Positions 28,422-38,934 of a stretch of DNA of 64,000 nucleotides are shown piece by piece (the stretch's first letter is position 1; each line of letters opens with the position of its first letter). The notes below the pieces were generated by a model. That model was not told the origin of the DNA. It did not search any database and saw nothing but the letters and a program-made list of their open reading frames with translations. The stretch is taken from positions 40,685-104,684 of the forward strand of contig NZ_KE383829.1 in assembly GCF_000422425.1 (NCBI RefSeq), written 5' to 3'. Made by a program: the position numbers and the translations under genes. The DNA comes from Oceanospirillum beijerinckii DSM 7166. Its GTDB lineage: Bacteria > Pseudomonadota > Gammaproteobacteria > Pseudomonadales > Halomonadaceae.

Positions 28422-29504
28422 CTAATCGCTGAGTGCAGCCAGCTGATCCGCTTGGTGCTCAGCTACCAGAGGATCAACGATCTCGTGCAGCGCGCCTTCC
28501 ATCACTTCATCCAGCTTGTACAGCGTCAGGTTGATACGGTGATCGGTGACGCGGCCCTGTGGATAATTATAAGTACGGATACGCTCCGAGCGGTCGCCAC
28601 TACCCACCAGATTACGACGGGCATCGGACTGCTCTTTCGCTGCTTTATCTTCTGCAGCCTGTTGAATACGGGATACCAGCAGCGACATTGCTTTTGCTTT
28701 GTTCTTGTGTTGAGAGCGTTCGTCCTGGCACTCCACCACAGTACCTGTGGGTAAGTGAGTAATACGGATTGCAGAATCCGTGGTGTTTACGTGCTGACCA
28801 CCGGCACCGGAGGAGCGGAAGGTATCGATACGCAGATCAGCAGGGTTAATATCTACGTCACCCACAGCATCGGCTTCTGCCATAACCGCTACGGTACAGG
28901 CAGACGTGTGAATACGGCCCTGAGATTCCGTGGCAGGTACACGCTGTACACGGTGCGCACCGGATTCAAACTTCAGCTGGGAGTAAACACGGTCACCGGT
29001 GATGCGGGTGATAATCTCTTTAAACCCACCGTGCTCACCTTCATTCTGGCTGACAATTTCCACCTTCCAGCGTTTCTTCTCAGCAAAGCGGGAGTACATA
29101 CGGAACAGGTCGCCGGAGAAAATCGCTGCTTCATCACCACCGGTTCCGGCACGAATTTCCAAAAAGACGTTACGCTCATCGTTAGGATCTTTTGGCAGCA
29201 GCAGTTTTTGCAGATCCAGCTCCAGAGTTCCCAGCTCCTCTTTACCGGTTTCGATCTCTTCCTGCGCCATTTCGCGCATTTCAGCGTCGCCGTCATCCAT
29301 CATCAGCTTGGCTTCTTCAATATTGTCCAGTACTTGCTGATAATGATTGAAGGTTTGTACCACTGGTTCCAGCTCGGAGTACTCCTGAGAGTAGGTGCGG
29401 AATTTATTCTGATCAGAGATAATTTCTGCATCGCTCAGCAGTGCCTGCAGCTCTTCAAAGCGATCTTTCAGCAGATCTAACTTGGCAAGAATAGACGGTT
29501 TCAT
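28422..29504 (-). CDS. prfA: PrfA, peptide chain release factor 1
   Basis: RF1 terminates translation at UAA and UAG. From ATG 29504 (GGGGAAG nine bases upstream) the product is 360 residues, the same as E. coli RF1; an upstream in-frame start at 29525 would add seven residues. The GGQ catalytic motif is at residues 235-237 in [15 protein letters not shown] and the codon-recognising tripeptide is PAT at 190-192 (PxT of RF1). It lies between hemA and prmC, a conserved trio. Confidence 0.97.
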   Translation of the reverse strand: MKPSILAKLDLLKDRFEELQALLSDAEIISDQNKFRTYSQEYSELEPVVQTFNHYQQVLDNIEEAKLMMDDGDAEMREMAQEEIETGKEELGTLELDLQKLLLPKDPNDERNVFLEIRAGTGGDEAAIFSGDLFRMYSRFAEKKRWKVEIVSQNEGEHGGFKEIITRITGDRVYSQLKFESGAHRVQRVPATESQGRIHTSACTVAVMAEADAVGDVDINPADLRIDTFRSSGAGGQHVNTTDSAIRITHLPTGTVVECQDERSQHKNKAKAMSLLVSRIQQAAEDKAAKEQSDARRNLVGSGDRSERIRTYNYPQGRVTDHRINLTLYKLDEVMEGALHEIVDPLVAEHQADQLAALSD

Positions 29505-29644
29505 AGTGATTCTTCCCCATCGCACTTAAATCAAGGCGATTAGTGTATAAATGATTAAGTAAAGAATAAGACAGTCATTCGAGGTCAGCAGGCAGCACAG
29601 TTTTGATCTGGCAACCTGCCTAAAACAGAGGTGAGTTAAAGCAG

Positions 29645-30895
29645 CTAATCCAGCGCGAATAGGGTGCGTGCGTTATCCAGCAGGTCAGTGCGCTCGTCGG
29701 CGGAAGCCTGACGCAACTGTACGGTCGGTTCGTGCAGGAATTTATTGGTCAGACTCTGAGCGAAACGCTTCAGCACCTGCTCCGGGTCCTGGCCGTTTTG
29801 CAGCTGTTGCAGGGCTTTATCCAGCTCTTGCTGGCGCAGTTGCTCGGTCTTCTGGCGCAGCTCGCCAATCATTTGACCGGCACCACGGGCTTTACGGGAT
29901 TGCAGGAAATCCTGCACACCGGCTAATACCAGTTCTTCAGCCTGCTCGGCGGCTTCCTGACGGCTGCGCAGGTTCTCTTCAATGACCTCGCGCAGATCAT
30001 CCACGCTATATAGGTAGACATCATCCAGATCGCCTACCTGAGGCTCGATATCACGAGGTACGGCGATATCCACCATAAAGATCGGGCGGTGTTTTCTCAC
30101 CTTCAGTGCCCGTTCAACGGCACCCTTACCGAGAATGGGCAGCTGGCTGGCGGTGGAGGCGATCACAATATCCGCCCGTTCCAGCTGATGAGGGATATCC
30201 CCCAATAATACCGCTTCACCATTAAACTCTTCGGCCAACGCCTGAGCCCTGCCTAGAGTCCGGTTGGCTACCACCATATCCCGGACACCGGCATTTCTTA
30301 AATGACGGGCCACCAGTTCGATGGTCTCACCGGCACCAATCAACAGTGCCCGGCTTTTGGCTAGATCCGAAAAAATACGCTGCGCCAAGTTGACTGCGGC
30401 ATAGGCGACTGAAACAGGGTTCTCACCGATAGCGGTTTTAGTACGCACTTGTTTGGCGACAGAAAAGGACTGCTGGAATAGCTGATTCAGCTCTTTGCCC
30501 ACCAGACCGTTATCCTGAGCATTCAGGAAGGCATCTTTGATCTGACCGAGAATCTGGGGTTCACCCAGAACCATGGAGTCCAAACCGCAGGACACCCGCA
30601 TCAGATGACGGGCAGCATGTTCACCCAGGTATTCATAGCTGTAACGGGCCAGGTCAGCGAGATCCAACTGATGGAACTGGCTGATCCACTCCAGTACCAG
30701 CCCGGCCTCTTCACCTTCGACAACACAGTAAAGCTCCGTGCGGTTACAGGTAGACACAACCGTAGCCTCACTAATAGAAGGATGCTGCTTAAGCTGCAGG
30801 AAGGCGCCTTCGAGCTGTTCCGGGGTAAAGGCAACCCTTTCCCGAATCTCGACCGGAGCAGTTTTGTGATTGATTCCAAATGCAAGCAGACTCAT
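29645..30895 (-). CDS. hemA: HemA, glutamyl-tRNA reductase
   Basis: HemA reduces glutamyl-tRNA to glutamate-1-semialdehyde, the first committed step of C5-pathway heme synthesis. The 416-residue product has catalytic Cys50 in [13 protein letters not shown], the [14 protein letters not shown] opening, [22 protein letters not shown], the NADPH domain loop [19 protein letters not shown], and the C-terminal dimerisation helix. It is divergent from the TPR lipoprotein gene and precedes prfA by about 140 bp. Length matches E. coli HemA (418). Confidence 0.97.
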   Translation of the reverse strand: MSLLAFGINHKTAPVEIRERVAFTPEQLEGAFLQLKQHPSISEATVVSTCNRTELYCVVEGEEAGLVLEWISQFHQLDLADLARYSYEYLGEHAARHLMRVSCGLDSMVLGEPQILGQIKDAFLNAQDNGLVGKELNQLFQQSFSVAKQVRTKTAIGENPVSVAYAAVNLAQRIFSDLAKSRALLIGAGETIELVARHLRNAGVRDMVVANRTLGRAQALAEEFNGEAVLLGDIPHQLERADIVIASTASQLPILGKGAVERALKVRKHRPIFMVDIAVPRDIEPQVGDLDDVYLYSVDDLREVIEENLRSRQEAAEQAEELVLAGVQDFLQSRKARGAGQMIGELRQKTEQLRQQELDKALQQLQNGQDPEQVLKRFAQSLTNKFLHEPTVQLRQASADERTDLLDNARTLFALD

Positions 30896-31310
30896 AGCAG
30901 GACTATCTGTACCGATTTAGCTCTGAACAAGGGTTTTATTAAACCCAGTAAAAACCCCAAGCCTGATATGACCTGGCCCAAACGGGCCCTGCCCGGCTCT
31001 TAAGTACGTCTATCTATAAACAGATATAAGGGTAAAGCCTATGTGCATAACCACAAAAAAACTCTGCTATAGAAGAGGGCGAGGATAATAGCACAAGTGT
31101 CAGCAACTGACACGCAACTGGCTATCGTACTAAAAGGTGAGTGCTGGCAAACTATGACTCAACTCTGGCAGCCTGCGATAACGATGTTCTTGTTCGATGA
31201 TGTTCTATGAAAGCGGGAACTGAAAGTGTATTGTGTCATCTCAATATCAGCAGTTAGATAAAAATTTGTCGGCCAGACTGCCACCGACTCATGCAGATCA
31301 GGAAAGCGTA
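30896..31310. other. Divergent promoter region between hemA and the TPR lipoprotein gene
   Basis: The 415 bp contain no supported gene. Two small perfect hairpins are visible: GGGTTT-TATT-AAACCC at 30931-30946 and GTGTCA-GCAAC-TGACAC at 31097-31113. Promoters for both flanking genes must lie here but no clear consensus pair stands out. Confidence 0.5.
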
Positions 31311-33110
31311 ATGCGAGGTTTTAGCTCCCCTCTTTTGGCGTGTTTATTATTACTGACCGGCTGTCAGTCTATGACTCAGAGCCCGGATGATGTATCACAA
31401 ACACAGGCCTCTGCCGTTCAAGCGACACCACAAACCCCTTTGCCTCCAATTCAAGGGCTGGACGCGGAAGGTGTGACGGCTCTGCTATCAGCGGAGATCG
31501 CCGGTCAAAGAGATCAGGTCGACTACGCCCTGCGTGTTTATCTGGAGCAAGCGATTCGTCTTCAGGAGCCCAGCCTGGCCCGACGCGCCACCTATATTGC
31601 TCAATACGCCGGGGATAATGATTCCGCAGTCGAAGCAGCGGCCTTCTGGAGTGAGAGCGCGCCGGATAATCTTGAAGCCCATCGCATCAACTCCACCCTA
31701 CTGGTCCAACAGGGGGATCTACTGGCGGCCTTTGAACACCAAAAGCGTTTACTGGAGTTAGGTGAGAAAACTCACTTCAGCTATCTGGCCAGCCAGAGTG
31801 AGCGCAAAGCTCCTGCGATCCGTGAAGAGTTACTCATCAACCTACAGAGTTTGCGCCCTGAGTTTCCTCAGCAAGCTGATCTACTGACCGCTATTGCTCA
31901 ACTGTTAACCTTTAAAGGTGAGTATATCGACGCCCTGAAAGCCGTAGATCAGGCGCTAGCCATTAAAGCCGATGATATCAGCGCTATCTTGCTGAAATCC
32001 GGTTTGACCGGACAAGTATCCACCGTTTCTGACGGTCTGAAAGTCTTAAGGCAAGGGATTAAGCAGTACCCGAATAATCTTCGCTTACAATTGGCACTGG
32101 CTCGGGCATTGTTAAAAGATGGTCAGATAGAAGAAGCAAAAGAGGTGTTTAACCAGATCTCTGATAAACATCCGGAAAACGGGCAGCTGACCTTGTCTCT
32201 GGCGCTGATCCTGATGGAAAGCGGCTTGCTTGAGCAGGCTAAGCAAGAATTGGAAAAGCTGTTGGCCAATCAGCAGGAAACCCATTCTGCTCACTACTAT
32301 CTGGGGCGTTTGGCAGAACAGCAGCAGGATATTGAAGGTGCTATCTTCCATTATCAGGAAGTGGAGGGCGGTAAAGACTTTCTTCAGGCTCATGCCAGAG
32401 CTGCCCGTATACAGATTCAAAGAGGAAAGATCGATGATGCCCGTGTGCACCTGGCTCGCATCCGTCTCAACCATCCTGAGCAAAGGGTAAAGCTCTATCT
32501 GATTGAAAGTGAACTGTTGCAAGGTGTTCATGAAACCGATCAGGCTTATGGTGTACTGACCGAAGCAGTCAATACGCTGGGTAATGATTATGAGCTGCTT
32601 TATGCCCGCGCCATGTTAGCCCTGCAGTTAAAAGATCTTGTATCTATGGAGGCAGATCTTCGTCTGATTTTGGAAACCGAGCCCAATAATGCCATGGTGC
32701 TGAATACATTGGGTTATACCCTGGCAGAATATACGGACCGTTATTCCGAAGCCCTGCTGCTGGTGCGCAAAGCCTATGCGCTAAAGCCCGGTGATCCGGC
32801 TATCACCGACAGCCTGGGTTGGGCCTACTTTAAACTGGGTCAGCTCAATGAAGCGATACTCTTTCTGCAACAAGCGTATGATGAAATGCAGGATGAGGAA
32901 ATCGCCAGCCACTTGCTCGAAACTTATTGGGTTGCGGGTCACAAGGAAGAAGCTATCGCATTGTTACAGGAGGCGGTTCAACCCTTCCCTGAGCATGAAT
33001 TAATAGAACAGGTGCTACTGCGCTTCCCTGAGCTTAAAAATGCACTGGATAACGACTATCCCTTTGATAACAAAATAAACAGTAATACAGACAAAGAGAC
33101 TGATGCTTAA
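31311..33110 (+). CDS. TPR-repeat lipoprotein upstream of lolB
   Basis: From ATG 31311 (AGGAAAG eight bases upstream) the product is 599 residues. It has a lipoprotein signal with lipobox LLTGC at about residues 15-19, then a Gln/Thr/Pro-rich linker and about twelve tetratricopeptide-like repeats to residue 570, for example YPNNLRLQLALARALLKDGQ and PAITDSLGWAYFKLGQLNEA. An in-frame GTG at 31233 would put 26 residues before the signal and is unlikely. TPR lipoproteins beside lolB-ispE are common in Pseudomonas-type genomes; the partner proteins are not known to me. It overlaps lolB by one base. Confidence 0.85.
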   Translation: MRGFSSPLLACLLLLTGCQSMTQSPDDVSQTQASAVQATPQTPLPPIQGLDAEGVTALLSAEIAGQRDQVDYALRVYLEQAIRLQEPSLARRATYIAQYAGDNDSAVEAAAFWSESAPDNLEAHRINSTLLVQQGDLLAAFEHQKRLLELGEKTHFSYLASQSERKAPAIREELLINLQSLRPEFPQQADLLTAIAQLLTFKGEYIDALKAVDQALAIKADDISAILLKSGLTGQVSTVSDGLKVLRQGIKQYPNNLRLQLALARALLKDGQIEEAKEVFNQISDKHPENGQLTLSLALILMESGLLEQAKQELEKLLANQQETHSAHYYLGRLAEQQQDIEGAIFHYQEVEGGKDFLQAHARAARIQIQRGKIDDARVHLARIRLNHPEQRVKLYLIESELLQGVHETDQAYGVLTEAVNTLGNDYELLYARAMLALQLKDLVSMEADLRLILETEPNNAMVLNTLGYTLAEYTDRYSEALLLVRKAYALKPGDPAITDSLGWAYFKLGQLNEAILFLQQAYDEMQDEEIASHLLETYWVAGHKEEAIALLQEAVQPFPEHELIEQVLLRFPELKNALDNDYPFDNKINSNTDKETDA

Positions 33111-33733
33111 TGAAATACCTGGCTTTGCTGATTCTTAGCCTGAGTGTGCTGATGACAGGCTGTGGCAGCACGCAGAAACTAGAGCAGACTGAAGACGGTT
33201 ATATGCAACAGCATACAGAAACGTTGAGTCGCCTGACCCATTGGCAAGTGAGTGGCAAGATCCGTATTAAAACGGCAGATGATTCCGATAGCGCCAATAT
33301 CGTCTGGCAGCAAGACGGCCCGCTTTATAATATCGTACTTAGCGGCCCGCTGGGTCAAACCGGTGCGACGATTCAGGGTAGTCCCTATCGGGTTAAGTTA
33401 TCTCTACCGGAACAGCCTCCTTATATAGGCCGTACACCGGAAGACCTACTACATACCCACTTTGGCTGGGATCTGCCATTAAGCCATCTGTTCTATTGGA
33501 TACGCACCCTGCCGGCACCAGGTAGTGACTATCAAACTCAGAGCAATGAGAAACAGCAGCTGGCACGCATGATTCAGGATGGTTGGGAGATCAACTATGA
33601 TCGCTACCATACCCAGTATCAGCCTGCGCTGCCGGGTCGTATGAAGATCAAAAAAGAGCAGCTGCAACTGACCTTTATCATTAATCAGTGGCAGATCAGT
33701 GATCAGCAGGTGGCTTTACTGAAGGCCCAATAA
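33110..33733 (+). CDS. lolB: LolB, outer-membrane lipoprotein receptor
   Basis: LolB receives lipoproteins from LolA and inserts them in the outer membrane. The 207-residue product has a lipoprotein signal (lipobox LMTGC, Cys about 18), then the LolB fold with HWQVSGKIRIKT, ANIVWQQDGPLYNIVLSGPLGQTGA and WEINYDRYHTQY. It is itself a lipoprotein. The one-base overlap with the TPR gene (TAATG) indicates translational coupling. ispE follows after about 200 bp. Confidence 0.94.
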   Translation: MKYLALLILSLSVLMTGCGSTQKLEQTEDGYMQQHTETLSRLTHWQVSGKIRIKTADDSDSANIVWQQDGPLYNIVLSGPLGQTGATIQGSPYRVKLSLPEQPPYIGRTPEDLLHTHFGWDLPLSHLFYWIRTLPAPGSDYQTQSNEKQQLARMIQDGWEINYDRYHTQYQPALPGRMKIKKEQLQLTFIINQWQISDQQVALLKAQ

Positions 33734-33821
33734 AGCGCTTTTAGTCTTTTGAATATCAAGGCCTAATCTTCAACATTAAGATGCGGCACAGCCTACCTCT
33801 GCTTACAGCTATATATAGATA

Positions 33822-33856
33822 TAGCGGCAACATCTTCTCAAGACATGTTACCGCTA
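33822..33856 (+). other. Hairpin in the lolB-ispE gap
   Basis: Arms TAGCGGCAACAT (33822-33833) and ATGTTACCGCTA (33845-33856) pair over 12 positions with one mismatch and an 11-base loop. There is no T-run after it, so it is more likely an mRNA structure in the ispE leader than a terminator. Confidence 0.4.
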
Positions 33857-33936
33857 CATATAGAAGGTAGAAGGAAAAATTTAATTCCCTGCAGATAACT
33901 CCGCAATAACTGAAGCATTCTCGGAATATCGTGATT

Positions 33937-34848
33937 ATGTCCAGCACACCCTCGAACTCAGCAACAACTTTATCAAGTCAAAACTTCACCTTACCGGCTC
34001 CCGCAAAATTAAATCTGATGCTGCATATCGTGGGGCGACGGGACGATGGTTATCATCTGCTACAAACCTTGTTTCAGTTTTTGGATATTGCTGATCAGCT
34101 GCACTTTGCTTCTGCGGAGTTTGGCACAATCGATCTCATTACAGATCTGGCTGGTGTCGCGACAGAAGATAACTTGATTATGAAAGCCGCGCGTATGCTT
34201 GAGCCTTTCTGTAAAGAAAAATGGGGGGCAGATTTCCCCGGTGTAGCCATTACGCTGGAAAAAAACTTGCCTATGGGTGGAGGTATCGGCGGCGGCAGTT
34301 CCGATTGTGCTACTACCCTGCTGGGCCTCAACCATTTTTGGCAGCTGGGCCTGTCTATTGATCAACTTGCAGCAATGGGTTTAAGGCTGGGCGCAGATGT
34401 GCCGGTGTTTGTCCGTGGCTTCTCGGCCTGGGCCGAAGGTGTTGGCGAACAGCTTACTCCGATTGAGCCAAAAGAGCAGGTGTATATCGTGCTAACACCA
34501 CAATGCCATATCTCCACTCAGGAAATTTTTTCGCATCCAGAGTTGACAAGAGATACGAAAATAATGAAAATAGCGCGCGTTCTTGATCAGGGCGGTCACA
34601 ACGACTGCGAACCGATCGCTAAAGCGCTTTATCCTGAAGTTGCCGAAGCTCTCGACTGGTTAAGTCAATATGGCAAAGCACAGATGACCGGAACGGGTGC
34701 TTGTGTATTTGCCGGGTTTGATACTGTAGAAACTGCCTCTCAGTTTTTTAGTAAAAAACCAATAGGCTGGCGGGGTTTTATTACCCAAGGGAAAAATATT
34801 TCCCCTCTGCACATAGCACTGACTAAACTCAGTACTCAGCAGATTTAA
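33937..34848 (+). CDS. ispE: IspE, 4-diphosphocytidyl-2-C-methyl-D-erythritol kinase
   Basis: IspE phosphorylates CDP-methylerythritol in the MEP isoprenoid pathway. The GHMP-kinase features are present: [25 protein letters not shown] with the catalytic Lys, the ATP loop [19 protein letters not shown], and the C-terminal [14 protein letters not shown] loop. From ATG 33937 the protein has 303 residues; a GTG two codons earlier (33931) is equally spaced from GGAA. The first 20 residues are a Ser/Thr-rich extension over E. coli IspE (283). tRNA-Gln follows 39 bp later. Confidence 0.94.
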   Translation: MSSTPSNSATTLSSQNFTLPAPAKLNLMLHIVGRRDDGYHLLQTLFQFLDIADQLHFASAEFGTIDLITDLAGVATEDNLIMKAARMLEPFCKEKWGADFPGVAITLEKNLPMGGGIGGGSSDCATTLLGLNHFWQLGLSIDQLAAMGLRLGADVPVFVRGFSAWAEGVGEQLTPIEPKEQVYIVLTPQCHISTQEIFSHPELTRDTKIMKIARVLDQGGHNDCEPIAKALYPEVAEALDWLSQYGKAQMTGTGACVFAGFDTVETASQFFSKKPIGWRGFITQGKNISPLHIALTKLSTQQI

Positions 34849-34863
34849 TCCAGTCAAGCTTTT

Positions 34864-34880
34864 AATAGCCAATGGCTATT
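34864..34880 (+). other. Small hairpin between ispE and tRNA-Gln
   Basis: AATAGCC-AAT-GGCTATT forms a perfect 7-bp stem seven bases before the tRNA. With no T-run it is a plausible RNase processing signal releasing the tRNA from the ispE-prs transcript. Confidence 0.4.
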
Positions 34881-34887
34881 GTATAGC

Positions 34888-34962
34888 TGGGGTATCGCCA
34901 AGCGGTAAGGCACCGGTTTTTGGTATCGGCATTCCCAGGTTCGAATCCTGGTACCCCAGCCA
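34888..34962 (+). tRNA. tRNA-Gln (TTG anticodon)
   Basis: A 75-nt cloverleaf with acceptor TGGGGTA pairing TACCCCA, the T-arm GGTTCGAATCC, and an encoded CCA end. The anticodon loop TTTTGGT gives TTG (reads CAA). It sits between ispE and prs, a conserved position in gammaproteobacteria. Confidence 0.97.
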
Positions 34963-35017
34963 TTTTCTACACAGCACTCGCTACTCCCGTCAGACTGATT
35001 CCAAAGGTAGTTTACTC

Positions 35018-35962
35018 GTGTCAAAATTAATGGTGTTTACGGGGAACGCAAACCCCCAGTTAGCCCGAAAAGTTGTTGATTGTCTGGATATTCGTCTGGG
35101 TGATGCCACGGTTGGACAATTCAGCGACGGTGAGATTGCCGTAGAAATCAACGAAAATGTACGTGGTAAAGACGTTTTTGTTATCCAGTCGACCTGTGTA
35201 CCGACTAACGACAACCTGATGGAACTGATCCTGATGGTTGATGCGCTGCGTCGTGCTTCTGCCCAGCGTATTACCGCTGTAATTCCTTATTTCGGGTATG
35301 CCCGTCAAGATCGTCGTGTTCGTTCCGCTCGTGTACCTATTAGTGCAAAAGTGATCGCGGATATGATCGTATCTGTGGGTGTAGACCGTGTTGTGACTGT
35401 TGACCTGCACGCGGATCAGATCCAGGGCTTCTTCGAAGTACCTGTTGATAACGTATACGGTTCCCCTATTCTGCTGGACGATATTGAGCGTCAAAACTAC
35501 GAAGATCTGGTAGTAGTATCTCCAGACGTAGGCGGCGTAGTACGTGCCCGCGCCATTGCAAAACAGTTGAACGATGCTGACCTGGCGATTATCGACAAGC
35601 GTCGTCCACAAGCCAACGAAGCCCAAGTGATGCATATCATCGGCGATGTTCAGGACCGTACCTGTGTTCTGGTTGATGATATGGTGGACACTGCCGGCAC
35701 TCTATGTAAAGCCGCAGAAGCTCTGAAATCTCACGGTGCCAAGCGCGTAGTGGCTTATGCTACTCACCCGGTGCTGTCTGGTCCAGCCATTGATAACCTG
35801 CGTAACTCTGTGCTGGATGAATTGATCATCACAGATACTGTTCCTCTGACTGATGCTGCAATTAAGTGTGGCAAAATCCGTCAGCTGACCCTGTCCGGCC
35901 TATTGGCTGAGGCAGTACGTCGTGTCAGCAATGAGGAATCCATTAGCGCTATGTTTCGCTAA
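35018..35962 (+). CDS. prs: Prs, ribose-phosphate pyrophosphokinase
   Basis: Prs makes PRPP from ribose-5-phosphate and ATP for nucleotide, His, Trp and NAD synthesis. The 314-residue product contains [27 protein letters not shown], the ATP-binding [21 protein letters not shown], and the PRPP-binding loop [13 protein letters not shown]. The start is GTG 35018. Length is as in E. coli (315). It follows tRNA-Gln and is separated from rplY by a terminator-like hairpin. Confidence 0.97.
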   Translation: MSKLMVFTGNANPQLARKVVDCLDIRLGDATVGQFSDGEIAVEINENVRGKDVFVIQSTCVPTNDNLMELILMVDALRRASAQRITAVIPYFGYARQDRRVRSARVPISAKVIADMIVSVGVDRVVTVDLHADQIQGFFEVPVDNVYGSPILLDDIERQNYEDLVVVSPDVGGVVRARAIAKQLNDADLAIIDKRRPQANEAQVMHIIGDVQDRTCVLVDDMVDTAGTLCKAAEALKSHGAKRVVAYATHPVLSGPAIDNLRNSVLDELIITDTVPLTDAAIKCGKIRQLTLSGLLAEAVRRVSNEESISAMFR

Positions 35963-35982
35963 TACGTAACGATTTTAACCCT

Positions 35983-36018
35983 AACGCTGATTTCTGGTCG
36001 CGGAAGTCAGCGTTTTTA
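35983..36018 (+). terminator. Terminator or attenuator between prs and rplY
   Basis: AACGCTGA (35983-35990) pairs with TCAGCGTT (36007-36014), with TTTC/GGAA extending the stem inside, followed by TTTATATT. It lies 24 bases before the rplY Shine-Dalgarno. Confidence 0.75.
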
Positions 36019-36044
36019 TATTGTAAAACCTGAGGAAATTCATC

Positions 36045-36662
36045 ATGTCTGATTTCGCTTTAAACGTTGCAGTACGCAGCGACAAGGGGAAAGGTGCGAG
36101 CCGCCGCCTGCGTCGTCTGGAAGGTACTACTCCTGGTATCATCTACGGTCTGGGTAAAGAGCCTGTTTCTATCTCTATCGAGATGAAAGAGCTGTTCAAA
36201 AAGCTGGAAAACGAAGCATTCTACACTCACATTCTGGACCTGAATGTTGAAGGTGGTGAAAACGAGCAGGTGATCCTGAAAGATCTGCAACGTCACCCAT
36301 TCAAAGAAGTTATCCTGCACGCTGACTTCCAGCGCGTAAGCGAAGACTGCAAAGTAACGGTACACGTACCAATTCACTTCCTGAACGAAGCGAACTGTAA
36401 AGGCGTTAAGACTCAAGGTGGTGTAATTCAGCACAACCTGTCTGAAGTTGAAGTACGCGCACTGCCTAGCCAGTTGCCTGCGTTTATCAACGTTGATATG
36501 ACTAACGTTGCTCGTGGCACTACTATTCACCTGTCTGACCTGAAACTGCCTGCTGGTGCTCAAATCGTTGAGCTGGCTAAAGGCGCAGATCACGACACTG
36601 GCGTAGTATCTGTAAACGCTCCTAAGGGTGCGGCTGCAGAAGAAGCAGCAGAAGAAGAGTAA
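36045..36662 (+). CDS. rplY: Ribosomal protein bL25 (Ctc form)
   Basis: bL25 binds 5S rRNA in the large subunit. The 205-residue product is the long TL5/Ctc form: an N-terminal L25 domain (VRSDKGKGASRRLRRLEGTTPGIIYG) and a C-terminal beta domain from about 95, ending in an acidic Ala/Glu tail. TGAGGAAATTC precedes ATG 36045. The position between prs and pth is conserved. The E. coli form is only 94 residues; the two-domain form is normal for Pseudomonas-type bacteria. Confidence 0.96.
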   Translation: MSDFALNVAVRSDKGKGASRRLRRLEGTTPGIIYGLGKEPVSISIEMKELFKKLENEAFYTHILDLNVEGGENEQVILKDLQRHPFKEVILHADFQRVSEDCKVTVHVPIHFLNEANCKGVKTQGGVIQHNLSEVEVRALPSQLPAFINVDMTNVARGTTIHLSDLKLPAGAQIVELAKGADHDTGVVSVNAPKGAAAEEAAEEE

Positions 36663-36680
36663 TCTTCTAGAGGTTCCGGT

Positions 36681-37268
36681 ATGAGTGGTATTCAGCTGAT
36701 CGTTGGCCTGGCGAACCCGGGTACAGAGTATGAGCAAACACGACACAATGCCGGAGCCTGGTTTATCGAGGCGTTGGCGGGGTACTGCGGTACCTCCCTT
36801 CGTCTTGAGAAGAAATACCATGGGCTCTATGCCAAGGCCCGCTTTGAAGGTCAAGACCTTCATCTCCTGATTCCCACCACCTTTATGAATCGCAGTGGAC
36901 AAGCCGTTGCGGCTGTGTGCAATTTCTATAAAATCCCTGTTGAATCCGTACTGGTTGCCCATGACGAGCTGGATATTCCTCCTGGCACGGCACGCTTTAA
37001 AAGCGGGGGCGGACATGGCGGTCATAATGGTTTGCGGGATATCATCAGCAAACTTGGCAATAATAAAGGTTTCAACCGTTTACGGCTTGGAATCGGCCAT
37101 CCGGGCAGTAGTGATAAGGTCACCGGATATGTGCTGGGCCGTGCGCCTAAGGCAGAGCAAGATGCTCTGAATGACTGTATCGATGAAGCGATAAGAGCCC
37201 TACCAGACGCTGTGGCAGGTCAGTGGCCTGCGGCGATGAATCGATTGCACAGCTTCAAATCCGCCTGA
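36681..37268 (+). CDS. pth: Pth, peptidyl-tRNA hydrolase
   Basis: Pth recycles peptidyl-tRNA released by stalled ribosomes. The 195-residue product begins [25 protein letters not shown] with the catalytic His in TRHNAG. It also has [42 protein letters not shown] (about positions 93-122), and [10 protein letters not shown]. It starts 18 bases after rplY, preceded by AGAGG, and leads into ychF. Confidence 0.97.
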   Translation: MSGIQLIVGLANPGTEYEQTRHNAGAWFIEALAGYCGTSLRLEKKYHGLYAKARFEGQDLHLLIPTTFMNRSGQAVAAVCNFYKIPVESVLVAHDELDIPPGTARFKSGGGHGGHNGLRDIISKLGNNKGFNRLRLGIGHPGSSDKVTGYVLGRAPKAEQDALNDCIDEAIRALPDAVAGQWPAAMNRLHSFKSA

Positions 37269-37319
37269 TCCCTCCTCCTTGCCTGATGCCGTTTCAACCA
37301 CGCAATCAGGATCACCATC

Positions 37320-38411
37320 ATGGGTTTTAACTGTGGTATCGTCGGCCTGCCTAACGTAGGTAAATCGACTCTGTTTAATGCTTTAACCAAGTCTGGCATT
37401 GATGCCGAGAACTTCCCATTCTGTACCATTGAGCCGAATACTGGCATCGTACCTATGCCGGATCCGCGTCTGGATGTACTGGCTGAGATCGTAAACCCGG
37501 AAAAAGTGTTACCAACGACCATGGAATTTGTGGATATCGCCGGTCTGGTTGAAGGGGCTTCTAAGGGTGAAGGCCTGGGTAACAAATTCCTGGCTAATAT
37601 CCGTGAAACCGATGCTATCGCTCACGTGGTACGCTGTTTCGAAAATGAAAACGTGATTCACGTAGCCAATCGTGTTGATCCGGCGGCCGATATTGAAATC
37701 ATCAATATGGAGCTGGCTCTGGCGGATCTGGAATCGGTTGAAAAAGCGATTCATCGTTACACTAAGATCGCTAAGAGTGGCGACAAAGAAGCTAAAGCCC
37801 AGAAAGAGTTGCTGGAAAAAATCCAGCCACACCTGGAAGAAGGCAAGCCGCTGCGCAGCTTTGGCCTGAGCGATGATGAACGTAAGCAGCTAAAATCTTA
37901 TAACTTCCTGACCGTTAAGCCGACCATGTATATCGCCAACGTGGACGAAGACGGTTTTGAAAACAACCCTTATCTGGATGTGGTAAAAGGTATTGCAGCA
38001 GATGAAGATGCTATCGTAGTACCGGTATGCAACAAGCTGGAAGCAGAGATTGCAGAGCTGGACGACGAAGAGCGTGAAATGTTCCTGGCTGATATGGGAA
38101 TGGAAGAGCCGGGTCTGGATCGTGTTATCCGTGCCGGTTACGGCCTGCTGGGCCTACAGACTTACTTTACTGCAGGCGTAAAAGAAGTCCGTGCCTGGAC
38201 CGTTAAAGTGGGTGCTACCGCCCCTGAGGCTGCTGGTGTGATCCATACTGACTTCCAACGCGGCTTTATCCGTGCTGAAATCGTAGGTTACAATGAGTTT
38301 GTCGAATACAAGGGCGAGCAAGGTGCAAAAGAGGCTGGAAAATGGCGTCTGGAAGGTAAAGATTACATCGTTCAGGATGGCGACGTGATCCACTTCCGCT
38401 TCAATGTATAA
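37320..38411 (+). CDS. ychF: YchF/OLA1-family ATPase
   Basis: A 363-residue Obg-related P-loop protein with the P-loop [14 protein letters not shown], the G3 [20 protein letters not shown], and NKLEAE in place of NKxD, which gives the family preference for ATP over GTP. A C-terminal TGS domain ends in [13 protein letters not shown]. It associates with ribosomes and is redox-regulated in other bacteria. Length equals E. coli YchF (363). It closes the prs-rplY-pth-ychF group. Confidence 0.97.
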   Translation: MGFNCGIVGLPNVGKSTLFNALTKSGIDAENFPFCTIEPNTGIVPMPDPRLDVLAEIVNPEKVLPTTMEFVDIAGLVEGASKGEGLGNKFLANIRETDAIAHVVRCFENENVIHVANRVDPAADIEIINMELALADLESVEKAIHRYTKIAKSGDKEAKAQKELLEKIQPHLEEGKPLRSFGLSDDERKQLKSYNFLTVKPTMYIANVDEDGFENNPYLDVVKGIAADEDAIVVPVCNKLEAEIAELDDEEREMFLADMGMEEPGLDRVIRAGYGLLGLQTYFTAGVKEVRAWTVKVGATAPEAAGVIHTDFQRGFIRAEIVGYNEFVEYKGEQGAKEAGKWRLEGKDYIVQDGDVIHFRFNV

Positions 38412-38439
38412 TCTTTTTCATATAATTATAAAATAAAGC

Positions 38440-38467
38440 TTGCACGTGGTGCAGATATCCTTATAAT
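38440..38467 (+). promoter_or_regulatory. tRNA-Met promoter
   Basis: TTGCAC (38440-38445) and TATAAT (38462-38467) are separated by 16 bp and followed by a GC-rich discriminator (CTGCACCC), as is usual for stringently controlled stable-RNA promoters. Confidence 0.75.
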
Positions 38468-38481
38468 CTGCACCCGAAATT

Positions 38482-38558
38482 GGCTATGTAGCTCAGCTGG
38501 TTAGAGCACAGCACTCATAATGCTGGGGTCGCAGGTTCAAGTCCCGCCATAGCCACCA
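38482..38558 (+). tRNA. tRNA-Met (CAT anticodon, elongator type), copy 1
   Basis: A 77-nt cloverleaf: acceptor GGCTATG with CATAGCC, anticodon loop CTCATAA, T-arm GGTTCAAGTCC, encoded CCA. It closely resembles E. coli elongator tRNA-Met (GGCTACGTAGCTCAGTTGG start). The CAT anticodon could also belong to a lysidine-modified tRNA-Ile2, but the body sequence favours Met. Confidence 0.93.
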
Positions 38559-38617
38559 TTTTCAGAAAAGTTGTTCAATGACTGGAACAGGTTGTTAACA
38601 GTTTTTCCACAGATTTA

Positions 38618-38694
38618 GGCTATGTAGCTCAGTTGGTTAGAGCACAGCACTCATAATGCTGGGGTCGCAGGTTCAAGTCCCGCCATAGCCACCA
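38618..38694 (+). tRNA. tRNA-Met (CAT anticodon, elongator type), copy 2
   Basis: A second 77-nt gene 59 bp after the first, differing from it at a single D-loop position (CAGTTGG against CAGCTGG). No separate promoter is evident, so the pair is probably one transcript ending at the following terminator. Confidence 0.93.
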
Positions 38695-38698
38695 TATT

Positions 38699-38727
38699 AA
38701 AAAAACCGCTCAATGAGCGGTTTTTTT
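38699..38727 (+). terminator. Terminator of the tRNA-Met pair
   Basis: AAAAACCGCTCA pairs with TGAGCGGTTTTT and continues in a run of seven T residues directly after the second tRNA. Confidence 0.9.
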
Positions 38728-38934
38728 ATGCCTGCCAAAAATAGATGCAACGGGATAAATTCCGCTTCCAGGTAATAAGCCTGTGATACCCTTAATCTAT
38801 ATCGCCCCTGATATTTCTTTGCATACCTGATGTTAGATCATTGAGTCATGCATCGGATGAGAAAGTCTCCAATGCTGGCTGGCAGAAGTTGGTATGATAG
38901 GGGACGTCTTTATCATCAATTATTGGATATCGGC

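Noticed and set aside
28755-29480. Long plus-strand frame opposite prfA
   Set aside because: It is the antisense of a clear RF1 gene and has no domain of its own.
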